In this document: positions 12,001-24,000 of the stretch, piece by piece
Position numbering within the stretch: the first letter of the stretch is position 1
Layout: each line of letters begins with the position of its first letter
Origin: Cladorhizidae sp. MBARI D1340-BT2
Taxonomy: Eukaryota; Porifera; Demospongiae; Poecilosclerida; Cladorhizidae
Assembly: GCA_028752905.1 (NCBI GenBank)
Contig: JAQNBH010000005.1
Span: 3,024,328-3,088,327, forward strand
Length of the DNA: 64,000 bases
Direction of reading: 5' to 3'
The notes under the pieces: model-generated
The model's input: only the letters and a program-made list of their open reading frames with translations
Database searches by the model: none
What the model was told of the DNA's origin: nothing
Program-made: the position numbers and the translations under genes

Positions 12001-15000
12001 CATCTGGCACTGGTTCTGTCCGAGCATCTGGCACTGGTTCTGCCCAAGCATCTGGCACTGGTTCTAGGCTAACTGAGGTCACAGGTAAGTGGGAAATAAA
12101 GGAGCCAACTCCTTTGAAATTGGACTATACAGCAACAGCTGGTCCAACTTCTTCATTGCTTGGTGCATCAAGTACATTTTTAGATGCATTTTACCTTTTT
12201 TTTACTCTTGAAGTGTGGGAACTCCTAGTAGCAGAGACGAACAGTTACGTTTCTAGGATGGCTAGTCTCTCCAGGCCATGGGTAGATACTAATATAGAGG
12301 AAATGAACGCTTTTGTAGGAATGTTGATAATAATGGGAGTTTCCACACTTCCATACTTAGAATTGTACTGGTCCACTAATCACTCGGATTTGTCTGGATC
12401 TTTGGTTCGTAAAGTAATGCCTAGGACTCGGTTTTTGGAGCTAATGCGTTATGTACATGTAAATTCTATTGATGGTTTGTTGGTTACAAAGGGTAACCTG
12501 AATTATGATCGGCTTTATAAGGTAAGGAAGTTATTAGATTTGATTACTCCTAAGTTTGAGAGTGAATATACCTTGCATCAAGAGCTTAGTATTGATGAAG
12601 CTATGATTCCCTTTCAAGGTAGGCTTGGCTTCAAACAGTATATGAAGGACAAACCAATAAAATGGGGGATAAAAGTGTTTGTCCTTTGTGATGCTAGGAA
12701 TGGGTACATTTATCGGTTGCAGATTTATACAGGTAAGAACGTGGAAGTAGCTGATAAAACTGGTTTGTGCAGTAGAGTTGTTTTAGATTTGTTAGAAGGA
12801 TTAGAACATAAGAACTTCCATGTGTACATGGACAATTATTATACTAGTCCTAATTTATTTCAAACGCTTACAAGTAAAGGCTTTGGTGCATGTGGTACAG
12901 CTAGGTATACTAGGAGGAACTTTCCTCCAGATTTAGTAACAAAAGCTTCGATTAGAAATAGAGGTTATTATGATTATAGGTCTAATGGTGCACTCCTGGC
13001 TTTAGTTTGGGTAGATAAAGTTTGGGTAGATAAACGGTCAATCTACATGATAACTAATATACATCCCGCGGAAAATAATTTAGTACCTCCTACTGTAAAA
13101 AGGCGCAAAATTGATGGTTCTAGAGAGGATCTGCCATGTCCCCCATGTTTGCCTGATTATCAGTCATTCATGAGAGGTGTGGACAGAGCAGATCAGAGAA
13201 TAGGCTACTATAATTTGGGTAGAAAGTCTAGGAGATGGTGGAAAAGGGTTTTTTCGTATTTGATAGAAGCTTGTTTATTGAATTCATTTATTTTGTTTTC
13301 TTCTGTCCGAGCTCCAATATCAGTAAGGAAGGGTAATTATCTAGAAGCTAGGATTGTTCTAGCTAAATCTTTGATTGGTTCTTTCTCTTCTCGGCAGCGT
13401 GCAGGTCAACGTTGTAGTCAGGCAAATAGTCAGCTAGATCGCCTCAATTTAAAACTAGGTCATTTCCCACAGTGCTGTGCAAAGAAGCGCTGTGTAGTTT
13501 GCATTAGTAAAGGTTACAGGCATGAGGCAAGGTCCCAGTGTTGTTTTTGTAAGGTTCATTTGTGTGGTGGATCAACAGGCCGTGACTGTTTTGACTGTTT
13601 TCGTAAATACCATACCTTGGTGGACTATCAGTAATGTTTATGCACCCCCTGCTCCTTTCAGTGCTTCTCTCTTGTTCCCTGCTCCTTCGTCTACTTCTCT
13701 CTTGTTCCCTGCCCCTTCGTCTACTTCTCTCGTTCCCTGTCCCTTCGTCTACTTCTCTCGTCTCTCCAGTATTCAAGTGTTATTCTTATCCTGGTATCTC
13801 ATGTTTGTGTAGAATAAAAACATGGTGAAATATCATGCCGGAGACCAAGCAAGCTATACCCAAGAGACTGAGCAAGTTCTACTCTACCCGTGACAGCAAG
13901 ACCGGAGCTCTACCCAAGACATTCCCTTACATAATTGTGTTTTATATTATGGTTTTATTCTAGTATGTGTTAGCATTTTCACTCTCTTATAATTTGTTTT
14001 TTGTATTATTATGTGTTAGCATTTTGATGGGGAAAACAACCCACTGGCTTTGCAGCTGGTAGAGGGTTTGTAAATAGATGCTCCATCTTGTGTTGGCATT
14101 ATAATGTGTGTATAATAGTGTGAAAATATGAAAATATTCACCCCCAAGAAGATGACAAGGTTTTATAATGCTGGTTAGTTCTGCCCAGTTGGTAAGGAAG
14201 GCTCGATTTTTTTAACAGGAAGTAGAGCTATCATGTGGCTGAATATGACCCAAGTTTCATGGGTGGAGTCCCTGCAGAACGGAAGATATAAAAATAATAA
14301 GTAAAATACCTCGTTAATTCATGAATAATTTGCCCGCGGCTACTAGGAATACGGCGTGCAATCGGTTAATGAACTCTCAGTTGACATAATAATATTATAA
14401 TCCCCTTCTCAATAATCAACTTGAAATTGTATTCACTCAACGTTTTCGACTAGATGCTCTAGCCTTCATCAAGTCAGCGTCTAGTCGAAAAGTCGAGTGA
14501 ATAATACAATTTGAAGTTGATTATTGAGAAGGGGATTATAATTCTCATGCAATACCTTCTATGGACAACTTCACAACTCGACAAACCAACAACATTCCGG
14601 CTTCTTCAAGGGTCACTCCCTATATAGTAGGTTGAATTAAGAGACAAAGAAAGCTCACTCAGAGACTAAGATACTAGCTATAGGTCACTCAGAGACTAAG
14701 ATACTAGCTATAGCTCACTCAGAGACTAAGATACTAGCTATAGGTCACTCAGAGACTAAGATACTAGCCATAGCTCACTCAGAGACTAAGATACTAGCCA
14801 TAGCTCACTCAGAGACTAAGATACTAGCCATAGCTCACTCAGAGACTAAGATACTAGCCATAGGTCACTCAGAGACTAAGATACTAGCTATAGCTCACTC
14901 AGAGACTAAGATACTAGCTATAGGTCACTCAGAGACTAAGATACTAGCTATAGCTCACTCAGAGACTAAGATACTAGCTATAGGTCACTCAGAGACTAAG

Positions 15001-18000
15001 ATACTAGCTATAGCTCACTCAGAGACTAAGATACTAGCCATAGCTCACTCAGAGACTAAGATACTAGCTATAGGTCACTCAGAGACTAAGATACTAGCCA
15101 TAGCTCACTCAGAGACTAAGATACTAGCTATAGCTCACTCAGAGACTAAGATACTAGCTATAGGTCACTCAGAGACTAAGATACTAGCTATAGCTCCCTC
15201 AGAGACTAAGATACTAGCTATAGCTCACTCAGAGACTAAGATACTAGCCATAGCTCACTCAGAGACAAAGATACTAGCTATAGCTCCCTCAGAGACTAAG
15301 ATACTAGCTATAGCTCACTCAGAGACTAAGATACTAGCTATAGCTCACTCAGAGACTTAAAGATACTAGCTATAGCTCACTCAGAGACTAAGATACTAGC
15401 TATAGCTCACTCAGAGACTAAGATAATAGCCATAGCTCACTCAGAGACTAAGATACTAGCTATAGGTCACTCAGAGACTAAGATACTAGCTATAGCTCAC
15501 TCAGAGACTAAGATACTAGCTATAGCTCACTCAGAGACTAAGATACTAGCCATAGCTCACTCAGAGACAAAGATACTAGCTATAGCTCACTCAGAGACTA
15601 AGATACTAGCTATAGCTCCCTCAGAGACTAAGATACTAGCTATAGCTCACTCAGAGACTAAGATACTAGCTATAGCTCACTCAGAGACTAAGATACTAGC
15701 TATAGAGACTAAGATACTAGCTATAGAGACTAAGATACTAGCTATAGAGACTAAGATACTAGCTATAGCTCACTCAGATACTAAGATACTAGCTACAGCT
15801 CACTCAGAGATGAGCTATAGAGCTCACATAGAAACTAAGAGACTAGCTATAGCTCACTAAAAGATGAAGGGAGTAGATATAACTCACTCAATCCTACCAT
15901 CCTACTGACGTTTCTCAACAGTCAAGTGATACTAGGAGCGCTGGGCCCAGGAGTCAGCTGACCTTCATCACTCACCAGGAGGTTCTAAAGGAGGAGGGGG
16001 CTGTGCTCAGGTGGGCTCCTGGCTAAGGTGCACACACTTCAGCACATGGCCACGTTACATATTGTGTAAGTCATGTTGAGCATTTGTTGATGTTCTATGA
16101 ACAGGCTGGATAGCTACAGTGCCTTAAGGGGAGCCGTCTGCATTTTTTAATTTTAATTTTTTTAACCTGTGGTTACAACTTTAGAGCTCAGTAGATTCTG
16201 CAAACTTCATGGTATGGACTTGATATATAGCTCAAAAGATAGGTCTCTCTGTGTGCTCTCTTTTGATACTAAAATATGTTTCATAGGTATAACTAGAGGC
16301 AAGTTACTACACCCTAAAGCGGAGGGACTTCAAAAACCTGCACCCCAAAACCGCCGCTGGAAACCATTCTGAGATGCGAAGTGCAAAAAAATTAAAAATG
16401 GTACGAGTGGCTAGAGGAAGCTCTAGAGCATACAATGAGTATATTGAGTAGGCGTGAAAAATTTATTACCTGGTCAAGCGCGCGGTTGGAAAATTGAAGG
16501 CGTTGACAAGGCGTCGCCAAATCAACGCCTTCAATTTTCCAACCGCGCGCTTGACCAGGTAATCAATTTTTCACGCCTACTCAATATACTCATTGTATGC
16601 TCTAGAGCTTCCTCTAGCCACTCGTACCATTTTTAATTTTTTTGCACTTCGCATCTCAGAATGGTTTCCAACGGCGGTTTTGGGGTGCAGGTTTTTGAAG
16701 TCCCTCCGCTTTAGGGTCTAGTAACTTTCCTATAGTTATACCTATGAAACATATTTTAGTATCAAAAGAGAGCACACAGAGAGACCTATCTTTTGAGCTA
16801 TATATCAAGTCCATACCATGAAGTTTGCAGAATCTACTGAGCTCTAAAGTTGTAACCACAGGTTAAAAAAATTAAAATTAAAAAATGCAGCCGGCTCCCC
16901 TGACATCCTGATCTTACTTTTAGCTTATCCACATTAGAACCACATTAGAATCTATTATCATTTGGTCATTTGGACTGTTCTTCAGCCAGCCATTTTCTAT
17001 GTGCACCACATGCCTACAAAACTCTTCAGATCTTATTGCATTTGTGTCAAGTATTTTTACATCGTGTCTAGAATCTTCATCCTCAACTGCTGTGGCTTGG
17101 TGGGGGATCGAGATTGCAATGGACCAGCGCATGCAAGCTGGGCATCCACTTCTGAGGTGTCTTTGAGCTGTGAGGCTGTACAGGTTTGGGTCTGTCTACT
17201 TGACGTCCTCTTGGCTACGTCTGTATAATAGCCCAATTTCGCCATTCCTTTGCTTCTCCTTGTTTCCATCTGTTGTGGTGTGTTGCACTTCCTATGATCA
17301 TTACAGAGTTGAGGTGACAAGTTTGACAGAACTGCTCCATAATGTTCGGTGTTCTTTCATCATGATAGTCGGCACTTTCACCTTAACTAAATCTGCACCA
17401 TCCACCTAACGCTCAGCCACCATCGACCTCTGACCATTTCTACTTGGTATCTTCCGTCCCATCTTAGTCAGCATGGTCCATCCATACATGGTGTGTGTGT
17501 GTGTGTGCATGCGTGCAGCTTTCCTTGCTGGTATGTTTGTATCATGGCGTCGGCTCATTCACGCTTCCTCGGAAGCACACTTCTTTGTCATCCTGATGTA
17601 GTTGACTTGTTGCTTGTGTAATCTTGTCTTTGTAGAGAATCCTTTGGTATGTCTTCATGTAGGAATGACTGAAGAATAGCACATATGGCGCTGCACAAAT
17701 CGAACCCATCTTCTTGAAATATAATTACTTTCACTTCTCTAGGCCTACAGATAATGTCGGAGATGTCCTCCTGGAGTGGCCTCCACGTACAGTTGCCACC
17801 GGGTACCCAGGAAACACTCTCACCGATAAAGTAGCAATGCTTCAGAGATAGTCAGAGACTTGTCATAAGAAACAAATCCAGCAATGGAGTGTACGTAGAG
17901 GGCTCATACACAGGACAAGCTCAGAACGGCAGGTTACCTCAGCAATGGAGTGTACGTAGAGGGCTCATACCACAGGACAAGCTCAGAACTGCAGTTACCT

Positions 18001-21000
18001 CAGGTAGAGGGTTCATACACAGGACAAGCTCAGAACTGCAGTTACCTCCGCATGGAGTGTACGTAGAGGGCTCATACAGGACAAGCTCAGAACTGCAGGT
18101 TACCTCAGATGACAATTAATCACCAATGACCCTGGTTTTTATCACCTTAAAAAGGTGCCTGCACCCTCCACACCATTCACCTGCACACTCCACACCATCA
18201 CACTCCACACCGTTCACCTGCACACCATCACCTTCACACCATCACCTTCACACTGTCACCTGAACACTCCACACTCCATATCAGTCACCTGCACACTGTC
18301 ACCTGCACACTCCACACCGTCACCTGTACAGGCGAACATCACTGCACAGATCCGTAGATAATACACCGTCCGATATGACCATATATGGAGCGGCAACACA
18401 AACTTTCCTCCCAGTGAGGACTCAATTGTGTTTGCTAAACGCTGAATTTCCAGCAGAACCTCTGTAGTCATGTGACAGCCACATGTACATGCATAATGAA
18501 CCCTACAGCATTTTCCAACACGTCTGTAGTCATGTGACAGCCATATGCACACACATAATGAACGCTACTTACAATAATAATGGTGTGCTAAACTAACTAC
18601 AGTACATAGCTCCACTACTGAAGCCACTGGCCTTAGGAATCCCATCAATACCTCACCTCAAGTATTCCTAGTGCTCAAGCATCTGAAAGACCTCAATTGT
18701 AGTATTCGCGATAACTACCATGGTAGTAGTAGCATGCACAAACTGGGGGAACTTGCATGGATGAGGCAAAAAGGTTGCACACACCCGGTACAGATTACAC
18801 CCATTAGATATCACACCCACCACAGACTAGACCTGATATCTGTCCAGGCAAATAATTACAAGCTGACACACACTCGCTGAGACATTATTATAATGCTGAT
18901 GATGATGATAATAAAAATATACAATATAATAATAATAAGTAGTAGTAGTAGTAGTAGTGGTAAAGGGGAATATCTAGAAGCTGATAGGAAGAGAGAAGAG
19001 TGGGAGCGGGGGGGCGGGTTGGGGGGGAACAGAAACATTTTCCGTAAGTTGTAGCATATGCAGCTATTAATAATAAGATTGGCTTTCCTGGAAGGCATTC
19101 ACAGGCTTCTGCTTTGACGTTGAGAACTCTTACACAGACTTGACTTTCAATGTCTCTGTTCACACTTCAGCCCTTCACACTCAACACATCTCTCTCTGTA
19201 CAAGCATTTCTATAGCTACACGCTATACAAATGCACCACAGGTGTTGGTGTGTCAGGACATGTGGCTTACAGGTATTGGTCTGTCAGGACATGTGGCTTA
19301 CAGGTGTTGGTCTGTCAGGACATGTGGCTTAAAGGTGTTGGTGTATCAGGACATGTGGCTTACAGGTATTGGTCTGTCAGGACATGTGGCTTACAGGTGT
19401 TGGTCTGTCAGGACATGTGGCTTACAGGTATTGGTCTGTCAGGACATGTGGCTTACAGGTGTTGGTGTGTCAGGACATGTGGCTTACAGGTGTTGGTCTG
19501 TCAGGACATGTGGCTTACAGGTATTGGTCTGTCAGGACATGTGGCTTACAGGTGTTGGTCTGTCAGGACATGTGGCTTACAAGTATTGGTCTGTCAGGAC
19601 ATGTGGCTTACAGGTATTGGTCTGTCTGGACATGTGGCTTACAGGTGTTGGTCTGTCAGGACATGTGGCTTATAGGTGTTGGTCTGTCAGGACATGTGGC
19701 TTATAGGTGTTGGTGTGTCAGGACATGTGGCTTATAGGTAATGGTCTGTCAGGACATGTGGCTTACAAGTATTGGTCTGTCAGGACATGTGGCTTACAGG
19801 TATTGGTCTGTCAGGACATGTGGCTTACAGGTGTTGTTCTGTCAGGACATGTGGTGGTCTGTCAGGACATGTGGCTTACAGGTATTGGTCTGTCAGGACA
19901 TGTGGCTTACAGGTGTTGGTCTGTCAGGACATGTGGCTTACAGGTATTGGTCTGTCAGGACATGTGGCTTATAGGTGTTGGTGTATCAGAACATGTGGCT
20001 TACAGGTATTGGTCTAGTGTCAGGACATGTGGCTTACAAGTATTGGTCTGTCAGGACATGTGGCTTACAGGTATTGGTCTGTCTGGACATGTGGCTTACA
20101 GGTATTGGTCTGTCTGGACATGTGGCTTACAGGTGTTGGTCTGTCAGGACATGTGGCTTATAGGTGTTGGTCTGTCAGGACATGTGGCTTATAGGTGTTG
20201 GTGTGTCAGGACATGTGGCTTATAGGTAATGGTCTGTCAGGACATGTGGCTTACAAGTATTGGTCTGTCAGGACATGTGGCTTACAGGTATTGGTCTGTC
20301 AGGACATGTGGCTTACAGGTTGGTCTGTCAGGACATGTAGCTAATAGGTGTTGGTCTGTCAGGACATGTAGCTAATAGGTGTTGGTCTGTCAGGACATGT
20401 AGCTAATAGGTGTTGGTCTGTCAGGACATGTAGCTAATAGGTGTTGGTCTGTCAGGACATGTAGCTAATAGGTGTTGGTCTGTCAGGACGTGCTCAGCCT
20501 CATATTTGGTTTCATTTCACTTCCAAAGACCATCAGCACAATTCTACATTGACTGTAGCTTGCACTGACACAGACTCCATCTTGCACTGACACTGACTCT
20601 ATCTTGCACTGACACTGACTGTAGCTTGCACTGACACTGACTGTAGCTTGCACTGACACTGACTGTAGCTTGTACTGACACTGACTGTAGCTTGCACTGA
20701 CACTGACTGTAGCTTGCACTGACACCGACTGTAGCTTGCACTGACACTGACTGTAGCATGTGCTGACACTGACTGAAGCTTGTACTGACACTGACTGTAG
20801 CTTGCACTGACACTGACTGTAGCTTGCACTGGCACTGACTGTAGCTTGCACTGACACTGACTGTAGCTTGCACTGGCTAGCTTGCACTGACACAGACTGT
20901 AGCTTGCACTGACTGTAGTGCACTGACACTGACTGTAGCTTGTACTGACACTGACTGTAGCTTGCACTGACACTGACTGTAGCTTGTACTGACACTGACT

Positions 21001-24000
21001 GTAGCTTGCACTGACTGTAGCTTGCACTGACACTGACTGTAGCTTGCACTGACTGTAGCTTGCACTGACTGTAGCTTGCACTGACTGTAGCTTGCACTGA
21101 CACTGACTGTAGCTTGCACTGACTAGCTTGCACTGACACTGACTGTAGCTTGCACTGACACTGACTGTAGCTTGCACTGACTAGCTTGCACTGACACTGA
21201 CTGTAGCTTGCACTGACACTGACTGTAGCTTGTACTGACACTGACTGTAGCTTGTACTGACACTGACTGTAGCTTGCACTGACACTGACTGTAGCTTGCA
21301 CTGACTAGCTTGCACTGACACTGACTGTAGCTTGCACTGACACTGACTGTAGCTTGCACTGACTAGCTTGCACTGACACTGACTGTAGTGCACTGACACT
21401 GACTGTAGCTTGTACTGACACTGACTGTAGCTTGCACTGACACTGACTGTAGCTTGCACTGACTAGCTTGCACTGACACTGACTGTAGCTTGCACTGACA
21501 CTGACTGTAGCTTGCACTGACTGTAGCTTGCACTGACTGTAGCTTGCACTGACTAGCTTGCACTGACACTGACTGTAGCCTGTACTGACACCAACTATAG
21601 CTTGTACTGATACTAGCTTGCACTGACACTGACTGTAGCCTGCATTGACACTGATTGAGGCTACTTGATTTCCCTTTGCTCATCTAAGTAGCATGGAGCC
21701 TAATGTTTCATGCTATAAAGGGACAAGTTAAATAGAATGCTTCTCATAACATGCAAAATTTAATTTCTTGCAGCAGGCAGACATCATCGAATGCACAGTT
21801 AGATTTCTCTTTCAATCTGCTTTTTTGTTGTTATTGACATGACATGTTCCACTGAAACAGACCAAGACAAACATCAGCAATAAAAATTTTAAAAAGCCGA
21901 CACCCATTATACCGGTATTTATCCTTTGACAGGCTAAATAAGGAAAATGTTGCCACACTAATAAGGCATTCTGCTAGGTCATGCATGATTTGGAACCACG
22001 CTTGCTCGTGACCAGAACAAACACTTTTCCTGAGTAATTTGATATTGAACATTTATCAACAACTTCATTGGCAGACCAAAACAAGCAAGTCATGCCCATG
22101 CCTATACCTGCCCAACCAAACACACACTAAGAGAGAAGACGGGGGTTTCCTCCCCATCGTAGGGGCCGACCAACCTTAGGCAGGAGGAAGATGGGTGACC
22201 GACCAACCTTAGGCGGGAGGGAGATGGGTGACCTACCAACCTTAGGTGGGACGGAGATGGGTGACCAACCAACCTTAGGCAGGAGGGAGATGAGTGACCG
22301 ACCAACCTTAGGCGGGAGGGAGATGGGTGACCGACCAACCTTAGGCAGAAGGGAGATGGGTGACCGACCAACCTTAGGCAGGAGGGAGATGGGTGAGACT
22401 GACCAACCTTAGGCGGGAGGGAGATGGGTGACCGACCAACCTTAGGCGGGAGGGAGATGGGTGACCGACCAACCTTAGGCGGGAGGAAGATGGGTGACCG
22501 ACCAACCTTAGGCAGGAGGGAGATGGGTGACCGACCAACCTTAGGCGGGAGGGAGATGGGTGACTGACCAACCTTAGGCGGGAGGGAGATGGGTGACTGA
22601 CCAACCTTAGGCGGGAGGGAGATGGGTGACCGACCAACCTTAGGCGAGAGGGAGATGGGTGACCGACCAACCTTAGGTGGGAGGGAGATGGATGACCGAC
22701 CTAGTTAATTAACTCGCCAAATCATCACACCTTAACCCTTATTCTGCCAGGAAAACACACCCAACCACACACACACAGCTGCTGCTATTGTGACTCATAT
22801 CCACATCAGTTAGGTCATGTGACGGTTCCACTGCTGGCAAATATTGCAGTCAATAAATAAACAATTTTTACCATTAAAAAATTGTTTGTCAATCAGGCTT
22901 TTGATGTGGTTAGTTGACACAATGTCAACCTATAACAATGTCAACCTATAACAACATGTAGTTGTGGTTATTCAAACATATGACTATATTATGTAGTCTA
23001 CCCAATACAACACAGAGATGATTCAAACATATGACTGTATGTAGTCCACCAATACAACACAGAGATGATTCACTGTATGTAGTCCACCCACAACACAGAG
23101 ATGATTCAAACATATGACTGTATGCAGTCTACCCAATACAACACAGAGATGAGAAAATAGTTGAATGGGAATAGCGTGCACCTGGATACATTATATCTTC
23201 ACAAGTTCACTAAAAGTATAAAACTCCAATAATACCACATCATCAAGGCGCTGCCTCTGGTCAGGGAGATACAATGCATGTGTGAATCGCCTGCTATTAG
23301 TTATTGGGCAAGATTGGCTTGGATAGGGATTATCTCTGGTCAACGAGCTCGTACATGGAGAGGCGCGCGTACCCCGAGTCATCTTCAAGCTCCGATACCA
23401 GAGATAATCCCATCTCGCCCTAGCTAATAACAAAATTTATCATGCCATTAAGTAAAACGAAGACATGTCAATCACAGACACTGACAATGGCCATAACGTT
23501 TATTGTGACAACCATCCATACTGCCATTAAAAAATAAATACTTGTTATGAATTGGTAAAGTCTCTTCTACTCCATGGGGGAGGAGTTTGTTGTTTCTTTA
23601 TTACAACAGTTGGTCAGCTGAACTGAGAACTTTGCAACAACCTCCAAAATCAGAGGCCCAATTCCTTATTGACTCCAGTCAAGTTCCGTCTCCCAAGCAT
23701 AATTGCTTCTCCTTCAGCAAATTCAGGCATTACCAGATAATACAAAATGTTATTGATGAAGAAACGTACTGTACCAATTAGCGGCAGTTGCTCTTGTGGA
23801 TCGATTGCTAGTTGGAACGGCCAATATCTTACCCCCATGCTCATCAGGGGAAATGAAACAAATGAAAAGTTTTGCACACTCAGCTAGATCCCTACGAAAC
23901 AATCGCAAGTGTATCTTTAATATATACTGGTTGAGTAAATATATACTGTGAGTAAAGAGAAGAGACCGTTTATACTCCTGATACGCTGAAGCATCTAGCT

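Larger units (their letters stand above)
11047..14369 (+). mobile_element. piggyBac-superfamily DNA transposon, complete, with TTAA target duplications
   Basis: A 3315-bp element (11051-14365) flanked on both sides by TTAA (11047-11050 and 14366-14369), the invariant piggyBac target. Terminal inverted repeats CCGATTAAACGCCGTA and its counterpart match at 14 of 16 positions. A subterminal 14-bp perfect palindrome, gcgccatatggcgc, lies at 11069-11082. The element encodes one two-exon transposase with all three catalytic aspartates and no internal stop, and has its own TATA-like box and polyadenylation signal. It sits in an intron of the prominin-like gene, antisense to it. The structure is that of a young, possibly mobile copy. 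Confidence 0.93.

Noticed and set aside
13504..13776. Arg/Glu-rich minus-strand frame overlapping the transposase end
   Set aside because: Antisense of transposase codons plus the 3' UTR minisatellite.
19140..20225. Repeat proteins from the 31-bp array (up to 188 codons)
   Set aside because: Frame changes every copy and all frames stay open because the unit lacks stops in them; no promoter, splice or domain support.
20483..21683. Gln/Ser/Val-rich proteins on the minus strand of the 22-bp array
   Set aside because: Purely periodic translation of the repeat; many overlapping alternatives in other frames.
22102..22670. Open frames on both strands of the 33-bp array
   Set aside because: The period is a multiple of three, so both strands are open by construction.
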